Positions 1 through 4,896 of a stretch of 7,196 nucleotides of DNA are shown in pieces. The notes beneath the pieces are model-generated. The model was not told the DNA's origin. It saw only the letters and a program-made list of their open reading frames with translations, and did no database searches. This DNA is from Paludibacter sp. Its GTDB lineage: Bacteria; Bacteroidota; Bacteroidia; Bacteroidales; Paludibacteraceae. A program made the position numbers and the translations under genes. How positions within the stretch are numbered: position 1 is the first letter of the stretch; each line of letters begins with the position of its first letter. The stretch covers positions 1 through 7,196 of the forward strand of contig JAGPIU010000046.1 in NCBI GenBank assembly GCA_018054805.1, in the 5' to 3' direction.

Positions 1-1
1 A

Positions 2-1189
2 ACAAAGGAGATTGCTGATTTTTTGCTGCAAAATGGAGTGAGCGCGGAGCATTTTCATGCCGGACTGACCAATCAGGTGAAAGATGCGCGACAATTGCGC
101 TGGAAAAATGATGAAACCAGGGTTATTGTGTCTACCAATGCTTTTGGCATGGGTATCGACAAAGCGGAAGTGCGCTCAGTGGTGCATCTTGATTTGCCTG
201 ATTCCATTGAAGCTTACTTTCAGGAAGCGGGCAGGGCAGGACGTGACGAGAAGAAGGCTTTTGCTGTAATTCTTTACAACAATGGCGATGCGGTGAAAAT
301 GCGCAAACGTGTTTCCGATTCATTTCCGGGTAAAGAAATGGTTGTGAAAGTGTACGAGGCGCTTGCCAATTATCTGCAGGTGGGCGTGGGCTCCGGGCTC
401 GATGCTGTGTTTGCTTTCGATATTGCCGATTTTTGCAGTCGCTTTAAATTGCCCATTCTGATTACATACAATAGTCTGAAAATATTGCAACAAGCCGGTT
501 ACGTGGATCTTACCGACGAACAGGATAATTCTTCCCGGGTGCTTTTTGTAGTTGGGAAAGATGATTTGTATAAAGTAAAAAACAGTGCTGAGCAGGAAAA
601 ATTGATACATATTTTGCTGCGTTCGTATACCGGCCTTTTTACCGATCCGGCTTATATCGACGAGGATGTGCTTGCAAAACGGCTTGGCTGGACGCGTGAG
701 CAAGTTTACGAGGCGCTGATTGCACTTTCGAAGGACAGGATTGTTCAGTATATTCCCCGTAAGAAAACACCTTTTCTGACTTTTACACGCGAACGTGAAG
801 ACTCCGGGCGTTTGGTGCTGAGTAAAGAGGCTTACGATGACCGTCGCGAAAGATATGTGTCGAGGGTGAAAAGTATACTCGATTATGCTCAGGAAGAAAT
901 AAACTGCAGAAGCCAGGTGTTGTTGTCGTACTTTGGTGAGAAAAATACACAAGCTTGCGGACAGTGCGACATTTGCCTGAAAAATAAAGAAAATGCTGTG
1001 TCGGATGATGAATTTTCGGCCATCACCAGGCGAATCCGTGAAATGCTCGAAGCCGAACCTTCCATTATCACTTCACTGGTTCGTAAATCGGGTATTAAAG
1101 AACAGAAAATAGTCAAAGTAATACGTTTTTTGCTTGATGATGGGCAGCTCGAAGAGGATAATTTTGGTCGTTTGATATTGAAAAAATAG
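2..1189 (+). CDS. recQ: RecQ-family ATP-dependent DNA helicase, C-terminal part (5' truncated by window edge)
   Basis: This is the 3' portion of a superfamily 2, 3'-to-5' DNA helicase acting in recombination and repair; 395 residues are visible. The reading frame is open to the window edge (residues TKEIADF precede the TTG at 23), so that TTG is not the start and ATPase motifs I-III lie outside. Numbering from the TTG codon: helicase motif V is STNAFGMGIDK (37-47), motif VI is QEAGRAGRD (67-75) with the arginine finger, a winged-helix-like segment runs about 108-175, and a second one about 205-265 ends in PRKKTPFLTF. A zinc site follows (C295, C312, C315, C318 in CRS...FGE...CGQCDIC), then a C-terminal HTH-like stretch (350-386). 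The cysteine spacing x16-x2-x2 matches E. coli RecQ, but the site lies about 220 residues after motif VI instead of about 50. No HRDC domain is visible. Family assignment is certain; which RecQ paralogue it is remains open. Confidence 0.95.
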   Translation, partial: TKEIADFLLQNGVSAEHFHAGLTNQVKDARQLRWKNDETRVIVSTNAFGMGIDKAEVRSVVHLDLPDSIEAYFQEAGRAGRDEKKAFAVILYNNGDAVKMRKRVSDSFPGKEMVVKVYEALANYLQVGVGSGLDAVFAFDIADFCSRFKLPILITYNSLKILQQAGYVDLTDEQDNSSRVLFVVGKDDLYKVKNSAEQEKLIHILLRSYTGLFTDPAYIDEDVLAKRLGWTREQVYEALIALSKDRIVQYIPRKKTPFLTFTREREDSGRLVLSKEAYDDRRERYVSRVKSILDYAQEEINCRSQVLLSYFGEKNTQACGQCDICLKNKENAVSDDEFSAITRRIREMLEAEPSIITSLVRKSGIKEQKIVKVIRFLLDDGQLEEDNFGRLILKK

Positions 1190-1276
1190 AGCCGGAAAAT
1201 GTGTTTTTATCTGAACTTTCGGAATCACCTTCTTTGTTTTTATTTTGAAACCTGATAACAAAGAATTATTGCCTGT

Positions 1277-1284
1277 TAACTTTG
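1277..1284 (+). promoter_or_regulatory. Isolated -7-like box TAACTTTG
   Basis: The octamer TAACTTTG matches the Bacteroidota -7 consensus TAnnTTTG exactly. No TTTG lies 19-21 bases upstream (the nearest ends at 1247, 29 bases away), so promoter function is doubtful. If it is used, transcription would begin at about 1290, right at the hairpin 1291-1320. Confidence 0.25.
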
Positions 1285-1290
1285 GAATAA

Positions 1291-1320
1291 ATGCGACTTT
1301 TATAGTATGAAAAGTAGCAT
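1291..1320. repeat. Inverted repeat / hairpin, 11-bp arms
   Basis: ATGCGACTTTT (1291-1301) and AAAAGTAGCAT (1310-1320) are complementary except for one pair (G1295/A1316), around an 8-base loop. There is no T-run directly after it on either strand, so a standard terminator is unlikely. It may be an RNA 5' structure or a protein-binding site. It lies 101 bases after the recQ stop codon and could also protect the recQ mRNA 3' end. Confidence 0.55.
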
Positions 1321-1463
1321 TAAATTGTACGTTTAAAAATAAATTATAAAGTATTGAGTTAAAAAATAGCTCGTTTTTTATTATTTAATTTGTTGTTTTA
1401 TAATAGTATATGTGATTTGTTGTGTAATCAAAAAAATATTTTTATTATTTTTCTGTGTAAAAG

Positions 1464-1495
1464 TTTGGTAGTTACAAAAAAAGAGTGCATCTTTG
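1464..1495 (+). promoter_or_regulatory. Bacteroidota-type promoter upstream of the candidate small RNA
   Basis: TTTG (1464-1467) is followed after 20 bases by CATCTTTG (1488-1495), which fits TTTG-N19-21-TAnnTTTG with one mismatch. Expected transcription start is around 1500-1504. The next element downstream is a terminator-like hairpin at 1549-1582, not a start codon. Confidence 0.6.
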
Positions 1496-1501
1496 CAAAG
1501 T

Positions 1502-1582
1502 AAACAAACAGATAAATTTTTCATAGTTAAGGTTTAGGTTAAAATGTGCAATGGGTGGCTGTGAAGTTACCCATTGTTTTTT
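1502..1582 (+). ncRNA. Candidate small RNA of about 80 nt
   Basis: The unit is inferred from a promoter-like element (1464-1495) followed about 50 bases later by an intrinsic-terminator-like hairpin with a six-T tail (1549-1582), while the next gene (1651) has its own promoter-like box (1622-1629) beyond the terminator. The first part of the transcript (about 1502-1543) is A/U-rich and looks unstructured; the 3' part is the terminator stem. A six-codon micro-ORF (1544-1564) overlaps the stem. It could instead be an attenuated leader of the 1651 gene. I cannot match it to a known RNA family by eye. The 5' end is estimated from promoter spacing. Confidence 0.45.
1549..1582 (+). terminator. Rho-independent terminator-like hairpin
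   Basis: CAATGGGT (1549-1556) pairs perfectly with ACCCATTG (1569-1576). Two G-U pairs and one C-G pair extend the stem inward, leaving a six-base loop, and six T follow (1577-1582). This is the canonical arrangement for intrinsic termination on the plus strand. It is 359 bases past the recQ stop, so it is more plausibly the end of a transcript starting near 1502 than the recQ terminator. Confidence 0.7.
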
Positions 1583-1621
1583 GTGTAAAGTCTGAAACTT
1601 TTTTTATCCAAAAGGTTTTAT

Positions 1622-1629
1622 TATATTTG
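1622..1629 (+). promoter_or_regulatory. -7 box of the promoter for the 134-residue protein gene
   Basis: TATATTTG is an exact TAnnTTTG match placed 21 bases before the ATG at 1651, giving a leader of about 15 bases. The expected -33 position (around 1598-1603) lies in a T-run rather than a clean TTTG, so strength is uncertain. No Shine-Dalgarno precedes the ATG, which is common in Bacteroidota. Confidence 0.5.
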
Positions 1630-1650
1630 TCGGCACAAACAGTTAATCTT

Positions 1651-2055
1651 ATGGAAGACTTTGGTGACTATATTTATTTAATCGTGATTGCGATTGCTGC
1701 TTTGAGTAGTCTCTTCAAAAAGAAGAAGCCTGCGCAGGCAATGCCACTTCCACCCGATGATGAACTGAATGAAGCGGACGAAGAGTTCAAGGATATTTTC
1801 CGTGAGAAAACTATAGTTCCCGAACCGGTTTTTGTTCCGACAGTTAAGATGACTGCCGCCCCGCAAAAACCCGTTCATAAAGTTTTTGATAGTATGAATG
1901 ATACAATGGAACTTCGGATTAAAAAATCGCCCAGAAGTAAAATTGATATCGATATGCCTGAAGAGCAGGTTTCGACGATGACAGTGGAGCTTGAAACGGT
2001 AGAGCAGGCAAGAAGAGCTTTTATTTATAGCGAAATTTTTAATCGTAAATATTAA
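1651..2055 (+). CDS. Small single-pass membrane protein of unknown function (134 aa)
   Basis: I do not recognise a named family. The start at ATG 1651 is preferred because the in-frame GTG at 1546 lies inside a terminator-like hairpin and upstream of a TATATTTG promoter box, and the N-terminal extension it would give has no protein-like character. Visible parts: one hydrophobic segment at residues 7-22 (YIYLIVIAIAALSSLF), directly followed by KKKK (23-26), so the positive-inside rule predicts a cytoplasmic C-terminal tail. The tail has an acidic, proline-containing low-complexity linker (30-65), a basic patch (KKSPRSK, 91-97) and a C-terminal segment VEQARRAFIYSEIFNRKY (117-134) that is probably helical. 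My impression is that similar tails, of the form AxIYSEIxNRKY, end other short Bacteroidota hypothetical proteins, but this is memory, not a search. It has its own promoter box and sits upstream of greA, with no evidence of functional coupling. Confidence 0.8.
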   Translation: MEDFGDYIYLIVIAIAALSSLFKKKKPAQAMPLPPDDELNEADEEFKDIFREKTIVPEPVFVPTVKMTAAPQKPVHKVFDSMNDTMELRIKKSPRSKIDIDMPEEQVSTMTVELETVEQARRAFIYSEIFNRKY

Positions 2056-2073
2056 ACCAATTACATTCATGCG

Positions 2074-2116
2074 GTTTTAAACAATGTTTTAAAACACTGT
2101 TTTGATGGTTTGAAAC
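2074..2116 (+). repeat. Iterated GTTTT boxes and 24-bp near-palindrome upstream of the greA promoter
   Basis: Four related boxes follow one another: GTTTTAAACAAT (2074-2085), GTTTTAAAACACT (2086-2098), GTTTTGATG (2099-2107) and GTTTGAAAC (2108-2116, overlapping the -33 element). Within this, 2079-2102 is a near-palindrome with 12-base arms, no spacer and one mismatched pair. There is no G/C in the core and no loop, so it is a poor RNA terminator. A protein-binding site upstream of greA is possible, as is chance in AT-rich DNA. Confidence 0.4.
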
Positions 2117-2139
2117 ACGAAAAATAGCTCGTATATTTG
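2109..2139 (+). promoter_or_regulatory. greA promoter (TTTG-N19-TATATTTG)
   Basis: TTTG (2109-2112), a 19-base spacer and TATATTTG (2132-2139) match the Bacteroidota -33/-7 consensus fully. Transcription should start near 2144-2147, leaving a leader of roughly 100 bases before greA. I see no second promoter of this type between the terminator-like hairpin (2164-2197) and the greA start codon. The spacer contains the 13-mer AAAAATAGCTCGT that also occurs at 1362-1374. Confidence 0.75.
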
Positions 2140-2163
2140 CAAGATAATAAATACAACTATTCA

Positions 2164-2197
2164 GGAGTTCCGGCTTATTTGTCGGAATTCTTTTTTG
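2164..2197 (+). terminator. Terminator-like hairpin in the greA leader (possible attenuator)
   Basis: GAGTTCCG (2165-2172) pairs with CGGAATTC (2183-2190), with one G-U pair, around a ten-base loop; six T follow (2191-2196). The hairpin begins about 20 bases after the predicted greA transcription start, so it should end or pause many greA transcripts at about 50 nt. It could also serve as terminator for the gene ending at 2055, but it lies downstream of the greA promoter, so greA transcripts must pass through it. No obvious antiterminator pairing or leader ORF was seen. Confidence 0.7.
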
Positions 2198-2233
2198 TTT
2201 ACACAGTATATAAATTGAACATTTAAAATTTAA

Positions 2234-2240
2234 AAGGAGA
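2234..2240 (+). promoter_or_regulatory. Shine-Dalgarno sequence of greA
   Basis: AAGGAGA ends seven bases before the ATG at 2248. It is a textbook ribosome binding site and the only clear one among the gene starts visible here, fixing the greA start and suggesting efficient translation. Confidence 0.8.
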
Positions 2241-2247
2241 AAAAATT

Positions 2248-2718
2248 ATGGCAGTAACTTATATGACCGCCGAAGGTTATAAGAAACTTGTTGAGGAACT
2301 GAATGAACTGGAAAGAGTACAGCGTCCTGCCATTTCGAAACAAATAGCCGAAGCCCGCGACAAAGGCGACCTCTCGGAAAATGCCGAATACGACGCCGCT
2401 AAGGAAGCACAGGGAATGCTCGAAATGAAAATTTCGCTGCTCAAGGAAACCATTGCTTCAGCCCGTATGATCGACGAATCAAAAATCAATACGAATGAAG
2501 TACAGATTCTGACACGTGTGAAAATCAAAAACGTGAAAACAGGTCAGATGATGTCGTACATGATTGTATCGGAAAGTGAAGCCAACCTGAAGGAAGGTAA
2601 ACTTTCGGTTACCACGCCTATTGCCAAAGGTTTACTGGGTAAAAAAATAGGAGAAAAGGCAACAGTAACTGTACCTTCTGGTGTTATGGAATTCGAAGTG
2701 GTTGAGATTTCGTTGTGA
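2248..2718 (+). CDS. greA: Transcription elongation factor GreA
   Basis: GreA binds the RNA polymerase secondary channel and stimulates cleavage of the 3' end of backtracked RNA, so that stalled complexes resume elongation. The 156-residue product has the usual length (E. coli 158). Residues 1-75 form the N-terminal coiled-coil hairpin with the tip motif ARDKGDLSENAEYDAAKE (36-53); D41 and E44 fall at the same positions as the Mg-coordinating acidic pair of E. coli GreA. Residues from about 80 form the FKBP-like C-terminal domain, with TPIAKGLLGKKIGE (122-135) and an ending VMEFEVVEISL typical of the family. The start is fixed by a strong AAGGAGA site. It is transcribed from the promoter at 2109-2139 through a leader containing a terminator-like hairpin, suggesting attenuation. 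The HIT gene follows after 34 bases, probably in the same mRNA. Confidence 0.97.
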   Translation: MAVTYMTAEGYKKLVEELNELERVQRPAISKQIAEARDKGDLSENAEYDAAKEAQGMLEMKISLLKETIASARMIDESKINTNEVQILTRVKIKNVKTGQMMSYMIVSESEANLKEGKLSVTTPIAKGLLGKKIGEKATVTVPSGVMEFEVVEISL

Positions 2719-2752
2719 TTTTTTTTTGTCCGAAAATTTAAATTTTAAAGCC

Positions 2753-3136
2753 ATGACCATTTTTAGTCGCATTATTGCAGGTGAAATTCCCTGTTACAAA
2801 GTTGCGGAAGACGATCGTTTTTTTGCTTTTCTGGACATAAACCCAATGACAAAAGGGCACACGCTGGTGGTGCCCAAACAGGAAACTGACTATCTTTTCG
2901 ACCTTGACGATGCAATGCTGGCGGATATGATGGTGTTTGCCAAAAAAGTAGCTGCTTCACTTCAAAAGCACATGGATTGTGTGCGGGTGGGAGTGGCTGT
3001 GATTGGTCTTGAAGTGCCTCATGCACACATTCATCTTATTCCGATTAAATCAGAATCGGATATGAACTTCCGGAATCCAAAGCTGAAGTTGTCGCCTGAG
3101 GAAATGCAGGAAATTGCTGAAAATGTAAGACTCTGA
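2753..3136 (+). CDS. HIT family protein (histidine-triad nucleotide hydrolase/transferase)
   Basis: HIT proteins hydrolyse or transfer nucleotides from substrates such as AMP-lysine, adenosine phosphoramidate or dinucleoside polyphosphates through a covalent nucleotidyl-histidine. The 127-residue product begins with the family's typical TIFSRIIAGEIPCYKVAED, contains the nucleotide-site segment FAFLDINPMTKGHTLVVPK (24-42) and ends the domain with the triad VPHAHIHLIPI (88-98). H90, H92 and H94 are the triad; the middle one, H92, is the expected nucleophile. Where many relatives have GQ before the triad, this one has GL (85-86), which I believe is common in Bacteroidota members. ATG 2753 is chosen because this residue is where the conserved HIT N-terminus begins; the longer frame from 2681 overlaps greA. 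It lies 34 bases after greA with no terminator between, so co-transcription is likely. The exact substrate cannot be read from sequence. Confidence 0.93.
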   Translation: MTIFSRIIAGEIPCYKVAEDDRFFAFLDINPMTKGHTLVVPKQETDYLFDLDDAMLADMMVFAKKVAASLQKHMDCVRVGVAVIGLEVPHAHIHLIPIKSESDMNFRNPKLKLSPEEMQEIAENVRL

Positions 3137-3163
3137 GAAAAGTGAGGATAAATTAATTGATAC

Positions 3164-3208
3164 AAAAAAACGACCGAAAAAGGATTTGCTTTTTCGGTCG
3201 TTTTTTTT
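3164..3208. terminator. Bidirectional rho-independent terminator between HIT gene and sulP
   Basis: A 19-bp perfect stem joins 3164-3182 and 3189-3207 around a six-base loop (GATTTG). The core is CGACCG/CGGTCG, flanked outside by seven A on one side and T on the other (eight T, 3201-3208). The A-run reads as a T-run on the opposite strand, so it can end both the greA-HIT transcript and the convergent sulP transcript. Confidence 0.95.
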
Positions 3209-3224
3209 ATTGTGATTAATTCCT

Positions 3225-4895
3225 TTATTTTTTGCTGAGCAATACATTGGCTCTGTCGAGTGCTTCGTTAATGTTTGGATAAATATTTTCTGCTCCGAGG
3301 AGTTTTTCGATACCGACATTTATCAACACATTTCTTACATTCTCGTTTACGCCCGAAAGCAGAATCTGGGTTTTGTCTTTTTGGGACATCTTAATCAGAT
3401 TTTCGAGGTTATGAGTGCCTGTAGAATCGATAAACGGAACCTTGCGCATTCGGATAATACGAATTGCCGGCTTGTCGCCAATTTGCTTCATGGTTTCTTC
3501 AAACTTGTTAGCAACTCCAAAGAAGAATGGTCCCTCAATTTCGTATACTTCCACGCCTTTTGGTAATTGCAGTTTCTCGGTATCTGAAGAGCCTTCCACA
3601 TAGTCGGCCTCGTCTATCTCGCTTCTGAAAATAGAAACGCCTGAGGTTTCAGAAATTCGTCGCAGAAACAAAACCACTGCTAGTAAAAGACCGATTTCGA
3701 TGGCGATAGTCAGGTCGAAAATTACCGTCAACAGAAACGTAGCTATCAACACAGCCACATCCGATTTTGGATTTTTCATCAGCGCTTTGAAAGTGCGCCA
3801 CTCACTCATATTGTACGAAACAATTACCAACACGCCGGCCAGACAAGCCATAGGAATGTGTTTGGTAAGGTCGCCCAGAAACAAAAGAATCAACAGCAAA
3901 ACTACTGCGTGAATAATTCCGGCCACAGGTGTCCGTCCTCCATTGTTAATATTGGTCATGGTGCGTGCAATAGCTCCGGTGGCAGGAATGCCTCCGAAAA
4001 TTGGTGTGACCACATTGGCTACGCCCTGTGCAATAAGTTCGGTGTTTGAGTTGTGCTTATCTCCAATTACACCATCGGCTACAGTGGCCGAAAGCAGTGA
4101 TTCGATGGCACCCAGCATGGCAATGGTGAATGCTGTGGGCAAGAGTGTTTCGATGACCTCGAAATTTATTACAGGTGCAGCTGCTTTCGGAAGCGAAGGG
4201 TCGATGGTGAACCGATCACCAATGGTTTCAATGGCGGTAATGCCGAATTTTTCGCGTAGAAAATATACGATCACAGTCATTAATACAATCGCAATGAGCG
4301 AACCGGGAATTTTTTTTGAAATCTTCGGACTAAGCGCGATAATCCCTATTGAAACTATTCCGACAGCAGCAGCCCACCAGTTAATGCTGGTGAAAGTTTG
4401 GAAGTAAACGCCCCATTTCGACAGAAAATCACCGGGCATTTCGCCGGTTTGTAAGCCGAAAAGATCTTTTATCTGAGTACTGAAAATGGTGACCGCAATC
4501 CCGCTTGTAAAGCCAACAATTACAGGAAACGGAATGAATTTAATGACGCTGCCAAGTTTTAAAAGTCCCATGGCAATAAGCATTACGCCGGCAATCATGG
4601 TGGCAATAGCCAGTCCGGTAACGCCAAACTCCTGAACAATGCCATATACAATTACAATAAAAGCTCCTGTCGGACCTCCGATTTGTACTTTGCTGCCTCC
4701 GAGGAATGAAATGATAAAACCTGCAATAATGGCTGTGAACAGACCTTTTTCGGGAGTGACACCTGAAGCGATACCGAAAGCAATGGCGAGGGGAAGAGCC
4801 ACAATACCTACGATAATACCCGCCATCAGGTCCTTGTAAAACAACTCCTTAGAGTAGTTTTTTAGTGTGCTGAGTAATTTGGGTTGAAAACGCAT
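3225..4895 (-). CDS. SulP (SLC26) family anion transporter with C-terminal STAS domain
   Basis: This is an inner-membrane secondary transporter for inorganic anions; family members carry sulfate, bicarbonate or dicarboxylates. The 556-residue product has about a dozen hydrophobic segments between residues 22 and 412. SulP hallmarks are YKDLMAGIIVGIVALPLAIA (20-39), GGPTGAFIVIV (73-83), PFPVIVGFTSGIA (122-134), the acidic AIESLLSATVADG stretch (263-275, E265) and GGIPATGAIARTMTN (301-315). A cytoplasmic STAS domain follows from about 440, with VPFIDSTGTHNL (486-497); D490-S491-T492 correspond to the loop phosphorylated in anti-sigma antagonists. The start is ATG at 4895, without a Shine-Dalgarno, just one base past one arm of a large inverted repeat. 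The likely promoter (4923-4930) lies inside that repeat. No carbonic anhydrase or sulfate-assimilation gene is nearby, so the substrate is unresolved. Convergent with the HIT gene and sharing its terminator. Confidence 0.95.
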   Translation of the reverse strand: MRFQPKLLSTLKNYSKELFYKDLMAGIIVGIVALPLAIAFGIASGVTPEKGLFTAIIAGFIISFLGGSKVQIGGPTGAFIVIVYGIVQEFGVTGLAIATMIAGVMLIAMGLLKLGSVIKFIPFPVIVGFTSGIAVTIFSTQIKDLFGLQTGEMPGDFLSKWGVYFQTFTSINWWAAAVGIVSIGIIALSPKISKKIPGSLIAIVLMTVIVYFLREKFGITAIETIGDRFTIDPSLPKAAAPVINFEVIETLLPTAFTIAMLGAIESLLSATVADGVIGDKHNSNTELIAQGVANVVTPIFGGIPATGAIARTMTNINNGGRTPVAGIIHAVVLLLILLFLGDLTKHIPMACLAGVLVIVSYNMSEWRTFKALMKNPKSDVAVLIATFLLTVIFDLTIAIEIGLLLAVVLFLRRISETSGVSIFRSEIDEADYVEGSSDTEKLQLPKGVEVYEIEGPFFFGVANKFEETMKQIGDKPAIRIIRMRKVPFIDSTGTHNLENLIKMSQKDKTQILLSGVNENVRNVLINVGIEKLLGAENIYPNINEALDRANVLLSKK

Positions 4896-4896
4896 A

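Larger units (their letters stand above)
1190..1463. other. AT-rich intergenic spacer after recQ
   Basis: No coding region is supported here. Composition is strongly A+T with many homopolymer runs. I see no convincing rho-independent terminator directly behind recQ: the pairing CCGGAAA (1192-1198) with TTTCGG (1217-1222) is imperfect and has a long loop. The stretch does contain a TAACTTTG box (1277-1284), an 11-bp hairpin (1291-1320) and a 13-base sequence shared with the greA promoter (1362-1374), each listed separately. Confidence 0.7.

Noticed and set aside
23..25. TTG at 23 as the recQ start
   Set aside because: It lies inside the helicase C-terminal lobe; the upstream residues TKEIADF continue the family alignment.
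320..952. Long minus-strand ORF (210 codons) within recQ
   Set aside because: It is antisense to a certain helicase gene, shows no recognisable domain and is a frame shadow.
1361..1380. A6...T6 pairing around TAGCTCG as a terminator
   Set aside because: The stem would be six A-T pairs only, too weak to form a terminator hairpin.
1546..1650. N-terminal extension of the 134-residue protein starting at GTG 1546
   Set aside because: It crosses a terminator hairpin and the TATATTTG promoter box, and the encoded residues do not look like a protein domain. ATG 1651 opens directly onto a transmembrane segment.
2277..2528. Minus-strand serine-rich ORF opposite greA
   Set aside because: It is a low-complexity shadow of the greA coiled-coil codons.
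2719..2746. T9 run after the greA stop and the perfect palindrome AAAATTTAAATTTT (2733-2746)
   Set aside because: No stable GC-containing stem precedes the T-run, and the palindrome is pure A/T. Neither supports a terminator or operator beyond chance in this composition.
2681..2752. HIT protein start at 2681 inside the greA gene
   Set aside because: It overlaps the conserved greA C-terminus in another frame and adds residues with no HIT similarity. The family N-terminus starts at ATG 2753.
3943..4407. 154-codon plus-strand ORF opposite sulP
   Set aside because: It is the complement of transmembrane-coding DNA, has no promoter or ribosome binding site, and sulP is unambiguous on the other strand.
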